64,000 bases of DNA from Pseudoxanthomonas sp. 3HH-4 (GCF_006716465.1 NZ_VFPB01000001.1:1398983-1462982), one strand, 5' to 3'. Shown: positions 9,802-18,814, counted from the stretch's first letter. Notes: generated by a model from the sequence alone, not told the origin. Program-made: numbers and translations.

Positions 9802-11202
9802 TCAGTGCGTGGCTGTCTGCGACGAGGTGCCAGTGACGTCGATGAAGACAGGGTTGGAATAGAACCACAGGTCCTGCCATGGATCCTCGCCGGGCACATC
9901 CGCCTGCGGCGTCGCCTCGTGCGTGCTGCTGCCACGCGCGCGCAGGAATGCGCCGCGAGCAGGCACCGGCACCTCCCAGGTGACGATGAGCCAGTCGCCG
10001 TCGCAACGCCACGTGTCCGCGCCCCAACGACGCGTCTGCATCACCGGGATGCCGTCGTCGCCGGGCGTGCCGACGATCAGCTCCATCTGCGCCAGCAGGG
10101 GGCGTTTGCCATGGGCATTCGGGACTGCCGGTTGCCGCACGCGCAGCTCGATGTGCATCGTGGTGCCCGCCGGGAGCGCGAGCGTGTCGCCCAGGGTTGC
10201 GACGTGTGCAGTGCCGTCGGTGCCGCGCACCGTCAGTTCCAGTGCATCGATCAGGTCGCCGGTGACGGCGAACATACGGCCCTGGCGCAGGCCGTCGAGG
10301 ATGTCGCCGGCATCGCGCCGTGCCCATACGTAGGTCTTGCTGTATTCGCCCGGATCGTAATCGCGTCCGCCGTCGCGCAGGTTGTGGTGCGAATCGGACG
10401 TGGCGGTGATCCAGAAGCGGCGGCCCTCCGCGAGCAAGGTGTCCCACACGCCGCCCACCTGCGTGGTCATCTGGTCGAAGCCGCCGAACGTCGGCGCGGC
10501 GGCGTTGCGGTACAGGCCGCGCTCGGTGCGCGTGGCCTGGTGGCCGGGCGCGCCTTCCATGCCCACCAGGACCTGCGGCGCAGTGTCGTGCCAGGCGCGC
10601 AGTTCGGCCGGTTCCACCTCGCCCCACTGGCCCACGCCGGTGGCGGTGCGCGAAGGGTGGTTGACGAACAGCAGCGGCGGTGCGGGCAGGGTGCGCATGT
10701 GCGCCAGCGCATCGAGCATGGTCTGCGTGTCGTCGCGCTGCACGCCGTCCACCGGTTCGTTGCGGCTGAAGCGGCGTTCGATCTCGACCAGTTCATCGCG
10801 CTCGCGCGGGCCTGGAGCGATGATCAGCGAGGCGTGTTCCGCGGCCGGCACGTCGAACTCCATGCCGTTGAACTGGATCAGCGCGGGCACGTCGCGGCGC
10901 GCCTGTTCCAGCGCGGGCCAGGCGTGGTCGCGGGTTACAGCAGAGTGGCCGGGGCCGCCATGGTCGGTGTGCACCATCCAGGTGAGGCCGAACGTCTGCC
11001 CCTGCCGGGCGTTGCGGCTGCGCGTGTACGGCGAATCGCCACCGCGGATGGGTGTGGGTGGGGAGGTGCTGCGATCCCAGTCCACGCTCCATTCGCTGTG
11101 CACGTGGTGGTCACCGGCTTGCCAACTGCGACCGGCGTGGGGATCGGTGGCGCAGGCGGAAAGGAGGAGGGCCGACAAGGCCGGCAGGAAGAGGAAGCGC
11201 AT
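9802..11202 (-). CDS. PHP-domain metallo-phosphoesterase lipoprotein
   Basis: The 466-residue protein begins with a lipoprotein signal, lipobox LLSAC around residues 13-17, and so is probably anchored to a membrane facing the periplasm. The mature part shows PHP-superfamily metal motifs: DHHVHSEWS near residue 33, HTDHGG near 75, NHPSRT in the middle and SDSHHNLRDGG later. PHP proteins of this type (CehA/McbA-like) hydrolyse phosphoesters or carbamates; the substrate is unknown. It is the last gene of the sigma/anti-sigma/TonB-receptor cluster, 95 bp after the receptor. I infer that it processes the imported or sensed compound. Confidence 0.85.
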   Translation of the reverse strand: MRFLFLPALSALLLSACATDPHAGRSWQAGDHHVHSEWSVDWDRSTSPPTPIRGGDSPYTRSRNARQGQTFGLTWMVHTDHGGPGHSAVTRDHAWPALEQARRDVPALIQFNGMEFDVPAAEHASLIIAPGPRERDELVEIERRFSRNEPVDGVQRDDTQTMLDALAHMRTLPAPPLLFVNHPSRTATGVGQWGEVEPAELRAWHDTAPQVLVGMEGAPGHQATRTERGLYRNAAAPTFGGFDQMTTQVGGVWDTLLAEGRRFWITATSDSHHNLRDGGRDYDPGEYSKTYVWARRDAGDILDGLRQGRMFAVTGDLIDALELTVRGTDGTAHVATLGDTLALPAGTTMHIELRVRQPAVPNAHGKRPLLAQMELIVGTPGDDGIPVMQTRRWGADTWRCDGDWLIVTWEVPVPARGAFLRARGSSTHEATPQADVPGEDPWQDLWFYSNPVFIDVTGTSSQTATH

Positions 11203-11297
11203 CGAAGTCCTCGCGAAGCAGGATGCCGCCGCGGTGCACGACGGTATCGCGGGAAGAAGAAGCGCGCCGCGGGCATCCGCCGGCGGCGCGCAGGTAC

Positions 11298-14200
11298 TCA
11301 GAAGTCCGCGCGCAGGCCCAGGCTGATGCGGCGGCCCGACTTCTCGTACATCGTCGGGAACGACGGGTCCATGGTGTAGCCGCTGGTTACTTCGTCCGTC
11401 AGGTTGATGCCCTTCAGGCTCAGCTTCAGGTGGTCGCTGATGCGGTAGCCGATCGATACGTCCAGCTGGCCATAGGCGTCGCGCCAGATCGGGTACATGT
11501 TGTAGCCGATCGACTCCACGTACTCGTCCTTGTGGTTGTACGACACGCGCGCATCGAAATGCTGGTTCTCGTAGTAGGCGGTCAGGTTCCAGGTCTTCTC
11601 TGCCAGGCCCGGCATCGGCGTGCGGATGCCCAGGTCGGATTCGCCGGCCAGCGAGCTGTCCAGCATCGTGTAGTTCGCGTTGATGCCGAAGCCGTCGAGG
11701 GATGCGTGCAGCGCGGACAGCGGGAGGTTGGCGATCAGCTCGATGCCGTCCACGTCGTACGAGCCGTTGGCGTTCACCGGCTGGTACACGTCGAAGTCGT
11801 AGTAGCCGTTGAGCGTGCCGTTGGCGTTGTAGACGGCCACGTCCTCGACCACGCCGGTCAGCGCGTTCACCACCACGCCGTCGATCTTCTTGCGGAAGTA
11901 CGACGCCGCCAGCAGGCCGCCGTTGTCCAGGTACTTCTCCAGGCCGATTTCCCACTGTTTGGCGTAGGTGGGCTTCAGGTCCGGGTTGCCGTCGGTGAAG
12001 CGGAACGAGCTCCAGCTGGCGGTGCGTTTGTAGGCCACGTCGGTCAGTGCCGGACGGATCAGCGTCTCGGAGCCGGCGGCGCGCAGCAGCAGGCCGTCGG
12101 CGAGTTCGGCGGTCAGGTTGAAGCTGGGCAGTACGTCGGTGTAGCCGCCGTCGCTCGACACCGGCGTGTCGGTATAGCCGGTGCTGCCGTCCGGATTCTG
12201 CACAGGATGGTAGCCGAACGACACCACCGAGGTGTCGACGTAGCGCGCGCCCGCGTTCACCGTGACCGGCACACGACCGAGGGTGAAGTCGAAGTTGGTC
12301 ATCGCGTACAGCGCGGCGACCTCTTCGTCCACGCGGTAGTACTGTGCGTCGTCGAACGGCGTAGAGAAACCGGGGTAGCGGAAATAGCCGCGGGCGAAGT
12401 CGTTGGACACCTGCTGCCAGTCGAGGTCCTTCACGCTGTAGGCACCGCCGGGGACGATGTCGCCGATCCACTGCAGCGGGCTGTCGGCGAGCGTGCGTGT
12501 GTTGACCCACGACGTGTCGCCGGGGCCCGGACCGGTGATCTTGAGTTCGCCGTACTGGCGCTCCTTGCTGCGGTCGGTGTAGCGGCCGCCGAACTGCACG
12601 CTGCGCAGCGCAGGCAGGAACGGCAGGTCGAGCTTGCGGGTGACGTCGAGCTTGGCGGCGTACTTGTCGTCGTCGATCTTCTCCAGCGTGGTTTCATACG
12701 CCTCGAACAGGTAGCGCTCGGGCGAGGCGTACATGTCGAAGCCGGCGGAACTGGCGCTGGGGATGGTCTCGCCGCCGCGGCCGGTCCAGCGCGTGCGCGA
12801 CGGCGCATAGGCGACGTGCTTCAGGTTGGAATAGTCCAGCATCTTCTCCGCACCGGAGTAGCCGGTCATCGCTTCCACGTCCCAGAGCTCGTTGTTCCAG
12901 TCCAGCGCCAGGCTGTACTGGCCGTAGTCGGTCTTGTTGATGCGCTCCTTGCTGAGGAACTCATGCTGGGTGGCGGTATAGGACACGTCGCGCAGCACCA
13001 GCATGCCGTACTCGGACAGGGTGGTGTCGTCGTACTCGTGGATGGTCTCCAGTGTGCTGCGGCTGGAGGCGGAGTAGGCGGCGGCGTCGTATTCGTCTTC
13101 GGTCGTGTCGTAGCCACCCACCATCGCGTCGAACGTCAGGCTGAAGGTGCTGCTGGGCCGGTACTGCAACGAGGCGGTGGCGCCCCACTTCTCCTGATCG
13201 TTGAGGTAGAGGCGGTCGCCGACCTTGTCCTGGAAGATGATCAGGTTGCTTTCTGTGGTATCGGCGCGGTTGTCGATGGTCCAGCCGGTGTCGCGCTCGA
13301 CCACGGCTTCGGCCTGCGAACCACGGGTACCGGAGGCGCCGAGGAAGCGCGACAGCGGGCGGAAATTGATGCCCGAAGTGGAGTCAGTGCGGTTGGTGCG
13401 CTGCGCATGCGCGAAGGAGACCAGCGCGCCCCAGTCGCCCCAGGTGTCGCTGGCCAGGAAGGCGAACTTGGGATCGGTCTCTTCGGAGATCGAGTTGTGC
13501 GCGCCTTCGGCGGAGAACACCAGCTTGCGGTCGCTGTAGTCGAACGGCCGCGCGGTGGAGATCTTCACCGAACCGGCGATGCCACCTTCCTCGTCGGCGG
13601 CGGTCGGCGACTTCTGCACGGTGACCTGCTGGATGATCTCAGAGGCGAACAGGTCGAATTCGACATCGCGCCCGCCGCTGCCGGAGGCGGTGGCCAGGTC
13701 GTTGATGGAGACGTGGGTGTATTCGGAAGGCAGGCCGCGCACGTTGACCTTGCTGCCCATGCCCTTGTTGCGCTCGATGGTCACGCCGGGCATGCGTTGC
13801 AGCGCTTCGGCCAGGTTCTGCTCGGGAAAGTCCGCCACGTCGGTGGCGACGATGGAATCGGAGAAGCCCACGTTGTAACGCTTGATGTCGACGGCCTGTT
13901 CCAGGCTTCGGCTGTAGCTGCCGACCACGGTGACGCTTTCCAGGTCCTGCGCATCCACCGTCTGCGCGCGCGGCGTCGGCGCGGTGGCCGCGTCGGCCGG
14001 CGATGGCGTGGGCGTGGACGACGGGACGGGCGTCGCGGGGGTGTCAGCTTCGATGGTGACGGTGCTGGTGTTGAGGTAGCGGTAGCGCAGGCCGGTGCCC
14101 TGCAGCAACTGCGCCAGTGCCTGGTCCGAAGACAGGCCGGCGGGAACGGCGCGCGTGCGTGGATTGCCAGCCTGCGCGGTGTAGACGAACTGCAGGCCGG

Positions 14201-14342
14201 TCTGGCGCGAGAGCGCATTGAGCGCACTGTCGAGCGATTGCGGCGGAATGGCGTCGGTCGCGACGGTCGCCTGCTGGGCAGCGACGTTGGCGGTCGCAGC
14301 CTGCAGGGCAAGGGCGATGGAAAGGGCGAGGATTCGGCGCAT
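11298..14342 (-). CDS. TonB-dependent receptor with N-terminal STN signalling domain
   Basis: The 1014-residue outer-membrane receptor has a signal peptide ending around VAAQ (residue 22), an STN domain (about 30-95, LDSALNALSRQTGLQF), a threonine/proline-rich linker (about 100-125), a plug (about 130-280) with NVRGLPSEYTHVSIN, and a C-terminal beta-barrel ending in phenylalanine (GLRADF), as outer-membrane barrels do. The barrel resembles the long Caulobacter/Xanthomonas-type receptors. With the FecR and ECF-sigma genes just upstream it forms a complete cell-surface-signalling set. The ligand is unknown; iron is not implied, because this subfamily often imports carbohydrates or other polymers. 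Confidence 0.95.
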   Translation of the reverse strand: MRRILALSIALALQAATANVAAQQATVATDAIPPQSLDSALNALSRQTGLQFVYTAQAGNPRTRAVPAGLSSDQALAQLLQGTGLRYRYLNTSTVTIEADTPATPVPSSTPTPSPADAATAPTPRAQTVDAQDLESVTVVGSYSRSLEQAVDIKRYNVGFSDSIVATDVADFPEQNLAEALQRMPGVTIERNKGMGSKVNVRGLPSEYTHVSINDLATASGSGGRDVEFDLFASEIIQQVTVQKSPTAADEEGGIAGSVKISTARPFDYSDRKLVFSAEGAHNSISEETDPKFAFLASDTWGDWGALVSFAHAQRTNRTDSTSGINFRPLSRFLGASGTRGSQAEAVVERDTGWTIDNRADTTESNLIIFQDKVGDRLYLNDQEKWGATASLQYRPSSTFSLTFDAMVGGYDTTEDEYDAAAYSASSRSTLETIHEYDDTTLSEYGMLVLRDVSYTATQHEFLSKERINKTDYGQYSLALDWNNELWDVEAMTGYSGAEKMLDYSNLKHVAYAPSRTRWTGRGGETIPSASSAGFDMYASPERYLFEAYETTLEKIDDDKYAAKLDVTRKLDLPFLPALRSVQFGGRYTDRSKERQYGELKITGPGPGDTSWVNTRTLADSPLQWIGDIVPGGAYSVKDLDWQQVSNDFARGYFRYPGFSTPFDDAQYYRVDEEVAALYAMTNFDFTLGRVPVTVNAGARYVDTSVVSFGYHPVQNPDGSTGYTDTPVSSDGGYTDVLPSFNLTAELADGLLLRAAGSETLIRPALTDVAYKRTASWSSFRFTDGNPDLKPTYAKQWEIGLEKYLDNGGLLAASYFRKKIDGVVVNALTGVVEDVAVYNANGTLNGYYDFDVYQPVNANGSYDVDGIELIANLPLSALHASLDGFGINANYTMLDSSLAGESDLGIRTPMPGLAEKTWNLTAYYENQHFDARVSYNHKDEYVESIGYNMYPIWRDAYGQLDVSIGYRISDHLKLSLKGINLTDEVTSGYTMDPSFPTMYEKSGRRISLGLRADF

Positions 14343-14463
14343 CGTGGTGTCCGGGTGGAGTGGGGTGGTGGCGCGCGATCCCTCGCACGCACCTCCACTA
14401 CGAGGGTGCACGGCGGCGATCGGGCACCGTTTTCTCCGTGAATTTTTTCTTACAGCGCCGGGA

Positions 14464-15495
14464 TCACCACGGTCCGTGCACGGGCGCGCGGCGCGAACGC
14501 ACGCGGATTTCGCGCGCATCTGCGCTCACCGCGAGCGTGGGTTGTTCGTCGAGGAAGGCGCGCAGCGAGGCGAGATCGTCGGCGCGCAGGTTGCCGGTCA
14601 GGCGCAGCGCGCCGGCTTCGCTGTCGTCCACGTGCAGCCGCACGGTGTTCATGCGATTGAAGCGGTCGGCGATGTCGCGCAGCGGTTCGTCACGGAACAC
14701 GACGCGCCGTTGCCACCATGCCGTCATGGCCGCGACATCTTCCTGCACCACACTGACGTGGTGGTCGGCATAGGCCACGCGCGCGGACTGCCCGGCGGCG
14801 AGATCGGCGAGCAGGCGCCCCTTGCCCGCGCGGTCGACCACGTGGATGCGCCCCTCGGCCACGCCGAAGCGCGCCTGGTCGCGCTGCAGCGACACGTCGA
14901 AGGTGGTGCCGATGTCGCGCACCTCCAGCCCGACCGTCCGCACGGTGAACGGGCGGCGATCCGCGGCGACCACGAAACTCGCCTGGCCGCGCGCCAGTTC
15001 GATGCGCCGACGCAACAGGCCGACCGTCACGGTGACGTCGCTTTCCGCATTGAGGTGCATCACCGTGCCGTCTTCCAGCGTGACCACGCGCGGCGCGCCC
15101 TGCCCGGCGACGTAGTGGCGCGTCGACGGCAGTGCCACGTGCACTGCGATGCCGATGCCGAGCAGCAGGGCCGCCGCGGTCGCGATGCGCGGTAGACGCC
15201 GCGGCGGTGTGCGCGCGACGAGGGGGCGCGCCGGGCGCAGGGGCAGCGGCACGACATTGTCGCGCTCGTCCGGCAGAGCGGAGTCCGCCGGCAGCCCGCG
15301 CACGGCATCGCCGATCTCGGCGGCGACGCGGGCGATGGCCAGGTACTCGCGCAGGTGCACGGGCGAGGCCACCAGCCATGCCATGAAACGCTGCTGGTCG
15401 TCCGGGCTCAGCGCGCCCTCGCGCTGCATCACGTGCCAGTGCGCGGCGTCGCGGGTGGCGGCGGACGCGCCGGGCGGGAACAGGGGCGTGGCCAT
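14464..15495 (-). CDS. FecR-family anti-sigma regulator
   Basis: The 343-residue inner-membrane regulator has an N-terminal cytoplasmic DUF4880-like part (residues 10-60, AHWHVMQREGALSPDDQQR), one transmembrane helix around residues 105-122 (AAALLLGIGIAVHVALP), the periplasmic FecR domain (about 130-240, GTTFDVSLQ) and a C-terminal secretin/TonB-like domain that would contact the receptor STN domain. The ATG shares one base with the sigma-factor stop (TGATG); a GTG one codon earlier is also possible. It would hold or release the sigma factor in response to receptor occupancy. Confidence 0.93.
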   Translation of the reverse strand: MATPLFPPGASAATRDAAHWHVMQREGALSPDDQQRFMAWLVASPVHLREYLAIARVAAEIGDAVRGLPADSALPDERDNVVPLPLRPARPLVARTPPRRLPRIATAAALLLGIGIAVHVALPSTRHYVAGQGAPRVVTLEDGTVMHLNAESDVTVTVGLLRRRIELARGQASFVVAADRRPFTVRTVGLEVRDIGTTFDVSLQRDQARFGVAEGRIHVVDRAGKGRLLADLAAGQSARVAYADHHVSVVQEDVAAMTAWWQRRVVFRDEPLRDIADRFNRMNTVRLHVDDSEAGALRLTGNLRADDLASLRAFLDEQPTLAVSADAREIRVRSRRAPVHGPW

Positions 15496-16040
15496 CACGT
15501 GGTCCCCATCGCGCGGCGGCAGACGGCCAGTCCGCGCACCACGTGTTTCTTGACCATGTGCGGCGACACGCCCAGACGCTCACCGATCTGGCGGTAGGTC
15601 AGACCGTCGCGGTACTGCATGACGAGGACGGCGCGCGTGCGCGCGGGCAGGGTCGCGAGCAGGGCCTGCATGTGCTGCCGGCGCTGGGCGCGCTCGGTCG
15701 CGTCTTCCACGCCTTCCGCGTGGGTGACCAGGGCCGCCACCTGCTCGACATCTTCCATCGGCACGGGCGTGCGCTGCCGGCGCGCGGCCTGTTCGCGCGC
15801 CAGGTTGAGCGCGACGGTGAACAGGTAGGCCTCGGGGTTGGCGATCTGCTCGCCCTGGCCCTGGTGCGCACGCAACAGGCGCAGGTAGGTTTCCTGCACC
15901 AGGTCTTCGGCTTCGTCGTTGGCGCCGCGCCGGGCGAAGAACCCACGCAGCGCCGGTGCCTGGTCGGTGAACACGCGGGTGAGTGCGCGGAGAGCGTGTT
16001 CGGCCAAGGTCCCGTTTCGCCCCGTCGGAAAGGGCGGCAA
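15495..16040 (-). CDS. ECF sigma factor (FecI-like)
   Basis: Up to 181 residues with sigma region 2 (about 25-95, DEAEDLVQETYLRLLRAH and NPEAYLFTVALNLA) and region 4 (about 120-175, LTYRQIGERLGVSPHMVKKH). It directs RNA polymerase to target promoters, presumably including the downstream receptor. The open frame begins with TTG at 16040. A second TTG about 11 codons in is an alternative, and neither has a convincing ribosome site, so the N-terminus is uncertain. It is coupled to the FecR gene by overlap. Confidence 0.92.
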   Translation of the reverse strand: MPPFPTGRNGTLAEHALRALTRVFTDQAPALRGFFARRGANDEAEDLVQETYLRLLRAHQGQGEQIANPEAYLFTVALNLAREQAARRQRTPVPMEDVEQVAALVTHAEGVEDATERAQRRQHMQALLATLPARTRAVLVMQYRDGLTYRQIGERLGVSPHMVKKHVVRGLAVCRRAMGTT

Positions 16041-16082
16041 GGTACGCGATGAGGATGACGGTTCAGTGACATGCGCCTGCCA

Positions 16083-16301
16083 TCAGAGGCGGCTGACGCC
16101 GCGCAGACGGATCGCGCCGACGGCCACCCCCTGCTGTGCAGCCGCAAGCATGCGCAGTGCCTGCACGACCGTGCCCGGTGTCGTGGATGCGAGCGTCACC
16201 TGGCCCCAGGCGATGCATTGGCCGGCGTCGTAGACCTCGTAGTCGGCGAAATAATGGTTGGTCTTCGTGGCGTCGTCCGCGTCAGGTGCCGACGTGCACA
16301 T
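16083..16301 (-). CDS. Hypothetical 72-residue protein
   Basis: The reading frame beginning MCTSAPDADDATKTNHYF overlaps the end of the preceding dehydroquinase-like gene by about 20 bp and ends 42 bp before the sigma-factor gene. An upstream in-frame codon at 16325 would extend it. It contains a beta-rich centre (HYFADYEVYDAGQCIAWGQV) and a helical end (VVQALRMLAAAQQ). No family is recognised. The tight packing in an otherwise co-directional cluster suggests it is translated. Confidence 0.55.
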   Translation of the reverse strand: MCTSAPDADDATKTNHYFADYEVYDAGQCIAWGQVTLASTTPGTVVQALRMLAAAQQGVAVGAIRLRGVSRL

Positions 16302-16722
16302 CGCACTCGCATTCCGCGTAGCCAAGCTGTTCCAGCGCGATCTCCAACGCCAGGGCGTAGCTGCGCGCGCCGTAGCCGTCGACCACCGCTAGACGACGGC
16401 CGGTGGCGGCGGGCAGGGTGCCTTCGTCGAGGTCGTCATGCACTTCCACGTACGGATGGGCGAGGCCCTGCACGGCACGCTGCAGCAGCGGATGGTCGGT
16501 GAGCGCACCGGGGTCGAGCAGCGTGGCGCGCACACTCCATTCGTTGGCCAGGCGCAGCGCGGTCAGCACGTCCGTGATGGAGCCGCAACTGCGCACGGCC
16601 AGCGTCTGGCCGGCACAGCCGGCCCGCTGCGCCAGCGCGCCGAGTACCGACGGCGGCAGAGGACGCGCTGGCAAGGCGAGGTTGTCGTGGCGCTCGGGGC
16701 CACGGATTACGAGGATGGACAT
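16282..16722 (-). CDS. Type II 3-dehydroquinase-like protein lacking catalytic residues (copy A)
   Basis: This 146-residue protein aligns end to end with AroQ: MSILVIRGP for the first strand, LLDPGALTDHP for the NPAAxTHTS segment, HPYVEVHDD for PFxEVHLSN and DGYGARSYALALEIALEQL for the last strand and helix. Family length is matched exactly. The enzyme's catalytic set is largely gone: the NLN of GPNLN is ERH, the Arg/Tyr lid is missing, Asn of NPAA is Asp, the THTS histidine is displaced and the REPFR arginine is absent. Only the EVH histidine remains. I infer a non-catalytic or re-purposed AroQ fold. A second copy lies 13 bp upstream in the same direction. Confidence 0.75.
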   Translation of the reverse strand: MSILVIRGPERHDNLALPARPLPPSVLGALAQRAGCAGQTLAVRSCGSITDVLTALRLANEWSVRATLLDPGALTDHPLLQRAVQGLAHPYVEVHDDLDEGTLPAATGRRLAVVDGYGARSYALALEIALEQLGYAECECDVHVGT

Positions 16723-16735
16723 GAGAGGCTCCGGC

Positions 16736-17176
16736 TCAGGCATGGAGGGGCCCCGCCACGTAGGTGCGGCCAGTGCGGCGCAGCGCGATGTCCAGCGCCA
16801 TTGCGTACGCGCGCGGAAGATCGTTGCGCAGGATCACGGTGACCAGCGGTGCGTGCCGGGGCTGTAGGCGCGGTTCCAGCGCGTGCGCGGCATCGTCGTG
16901 CAACTCGATATAGGGCGAGGGCAGCGTATCCAACGCATCGCGCAGGGCTCGCGTCTGCGCTGCATCCGGCAGTGTCAGGTCGCCGACATCAAGCAGCAGC
17001 ATGTCGGCACGCTCGGCGCGCGCGCGGCGCAGGCCGGCGAGGAGGCCACGCAGGGTCGCGAAGACGCGGCAGTGCAGTGCCTGGCCAGCCGCGTGCGCGC
17101 GCTCGCGCAGCGGACGGTCGAGGGAGGAAGTATCGGGGCGAGCGGCATGGGGGCCGCGCAGGATCAGGATGGACAT
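16736..17176 (-). CDS. Type II 3-dehydroquinase-like protein lacking catalytic residues (copy B)
   Basis: Also exactly 146 residues, and alignable with copy A and AroQ: MSILILRGP at the start, ALRDALDTLPSPYIELHDD in the middle and RAYAMALDIALRR near the end. The AroQ catalytic Asn, Arg, Tyr and His positions are replaced (GPHAARPD in the lid region, LDVGDLTLP for NPAAxTHTS), leaving only the histidine of ELH. The start at 17176 is chosen because it begins MSIL as in copy A, although the frame extends to 17215. The pair looks like an old tandem duplication heading the cluster that runs into the sigma/FecR/receptor genes. Confidence 0.72.
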   Translation of the reverse strand: MSILILRGPHAARPDTSSLDRPLRERAHAAGQALHCRVFATLRGLLAGLRRARAERADMLLLDVGDLTLPDAAQTRALRDALDTLPSPYIELHDDAAHALEPRLQPRHAPLVTVILRNDLPRAYAMALDIALRRTGRTYVAGPLHA

Positions 17177-17282
17177 GGAGCGGGTCGTGGCGCACATCGC
17201 GTGCGGTGGGACCACGATAGGTCCGTGCCGCGTAACGGCTCCATGCGTTTCGGCGCCGGGTGCGTAAAGAACGCGTAGCGTT

Positions 17283-17918
17283 TCAGCGCTGCGCGATCAT
17301 TATCGCGCCGGTCAGTGCCAAGGCCCCGGCCCACGCCGTGTCGGACGCGCATGCGCGATGCCACCACGCGCCGCGGCAGACGCCGGCGGCGAAGAGCTGG
17401 ATGGTCGCGAGCATGGCCAGCAGGTGCAGGCTGACAGCCACCAACATCAGCAACAGCGACCCGGTGGCGGTGATCGCGCGCGCAGGCGCTTCCGCCATGC
17501 ACAGCGGGACCAGTGCGGGCACCAGCATGAAGCCGCTGCCGTGTGCTGTGCCCGTCAGGCAGGACCAGACGGCCAGGTCCACGTGTGATCGGCGGACGAC
17601 CTGCGATGTGGGGGAGGTTGTGATGCGTGCACGCCGTACCAGTCGCCACGCCGCGAGCGCGAGCAGACATCCGCCTGCCACGATCTGCATACGCTGCGGC
17701 GCCAGCCACACGCCCTCCATCACCAGCACCACGACGAGCGCCACCGACAGCGCATGTCCGGCGCCGATGGGCAACAAGGCGCGCCGCACGTCGCGCGCAT
17801 CGCCGCTGCGGGTTGCTTGTGCCGCAGCAAACAGCCAGCCGTTCGCCGGGCTCAAGCCGTGCAGCGCGCCGAGACCAGCGACGACGAGCCACGGCCACCA
17901 GGCGTCGGGCAGCGACAT
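17283..17918 (-). CDS. NicO/UreH-like integral membrane protein
   Basis: The 211-residue protein has about six hydrophobic segments and a duplicated half-motif: GALHGLSPANGWLF near the start and GTAHGSGFMLVP in the middle. These resemble the HGL/HGxG motifs of the NicO/UreH/RcnA and sulfite-export-like transporter group. The histidine-rich loop typical of nickel/cobalt exporters is absent, so a metal substrate is not assured. It shares the minus strand with the DUF899 gene 12 bp upstream, so the two are probably co-transcribed. Confidence 0.7.
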   Translation of the reverse strand: MSLPDAWWPWLVVAGLGALHGLSPANGWLFAAAQATRSGDARDVRRALLPIGAGHALSVALVVVLVMEGVWLAPQRMQIVAGGCLLALAAWRLVRRARITTSPTSQVVRRSHVDLAVWSCLTGTAHGSGFMLVPALVPLCMAEAPARAITATGSLLLMLVAVSLHLLAMLATIQLFAAGVCRGAWWHRACASDTAWAGALALTGAIMIAQR

Positions 17919-17930
17919 GATGGCGTGGCT

Positions 17931-18695
17931 TCAGGGCTTCGCCGCGCAGCATCCGTCGGCCGCGACGACCGGAGCCGCATCGTAGCGGTCGTGATGGCGC
18001 ACCCAGGCCATCGGATAGGCCTCGGCGTCTTCATTGCGCCCGTGCGGAGTGAAGTCCAGCAGCGCGTAGGTGTGCATCATCGCTTCCACGCCGCGGCCGT
18101 AGCGCGAATAGGTGTGGAAGACCTGGCCGGCATCGTCGCGCACGAACACACTGATGCCGGGGGCTTCCTCATGCGGAAATGGTTGCCGCGTGTAGTTGTA
18201 GTCCACCGCGCCGCGCGACATTTCATCGTGGCTGAAGTTGACGCCGAAGTCGTGGTTGAACGAGGTGCCGTACGAAGACACCCACGGAAAATTCCAGCCC
18301 ATGCGCTGGCGGAATGCGTCGATATCGGCCAGCGGCGCGCGCGAGACGGCGACCAGCGTCAGGTCGCGCTGGGCGAGGTGCACGAGGGCGCCTGCATGAT
18401 GGTCGGCCATGAAGGAGCAGCTCTTGCAACCCTGTTCCCAGCCGGGGGCGAACATGAAGTGCTGCACCATCAGCTGGCGGCGGCCATCGAACAGGTCGGC
18501 CAGCGTGCGCGCGCCTTGCGGCGTGTCGAACGTGTAGGGTGTTTCAACGCGCACCCATGGCAGGGCGCGGCGTTCGCGTGCGATCTGATCATGCAGGCGG
18601 GTGAGTTCCTTCTCGTGTGCCAGAAGCGCGAGGCGGGCGGTGCGCCATGCGTCGCGGGTGACGATGGTGGGCGTGTCGTGGGCAAGCATGTCCAT
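17931..18695 (-). CDS. DUF899 thioredoxin-like family protein
   Basis: The 254-residue cytosolic protein has the DUF899 hallmark segments: RRALPWVRVETPYTFD (about 48-63), QLMVQHFMFAPGWEQGCKSC (about 82-101), MGWNFPWVSSYGTSFN and a C-terminal DYxxYGRG-like region (YSRYGRGVEAMM). The CKSC pair resembles a redox CxxC in a thioredoxin fold. The start MDML at 18695 gives the family length; the frame extends upstream without support. The neighbouring propeller protein and winged-helix regulator are on the same strand. Function is unproven. Confidence 0.88.
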   Translation of the reverse strand: MDMLAHDTPTIVTRDAWRTARLALLAHEKELTRLHDQIARERRALPWVRVETPYTFDTPQGARTLADLFDGRRQLMVQHFMFAPGWEQGCKSCSFMADHHAGALVHLAQRDLTLVAVSRAPLADIDAFRQRMGWNFPWVSSYGTSFNHDFGVNFSHDEMSRGAVDYNYTRQPFPHEEAPGISVFVRDDAGQVFHTYSRYGRGVEAMMHTYALLDFTPHGRNEDAEAYPMAWVRHHDRYDAAPVVAADGCCAAKP

Positions 18696-18814
18696 GGCGG
18701 GATTCCGGTCGTGGCGGCTGGCGGTGGGAGGCGCAGGCGTGCGTCGGCCTTGCCGATGCCGCGGGAGCATCGAGGAAGAGGGTGCGGGCGGTGCCGCGCG
18801 ATGCGGCGGGTGTG

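Noticed and set aside
11052..14441. An 1129-codon open frame opposite the TonB receptor
   Set aside because: It is an antisense shadow of the receptor and its flanks. It has no start context, signal or recognisable motif.
16282..17176. Calling the pair true 3-dehydroquinate dehydratases
   Set aside because: The fold similarity is clear, but the catalytic Asn, Arg, Tyr and one His are missing in both, so enzymatic AroQ function is not supported.
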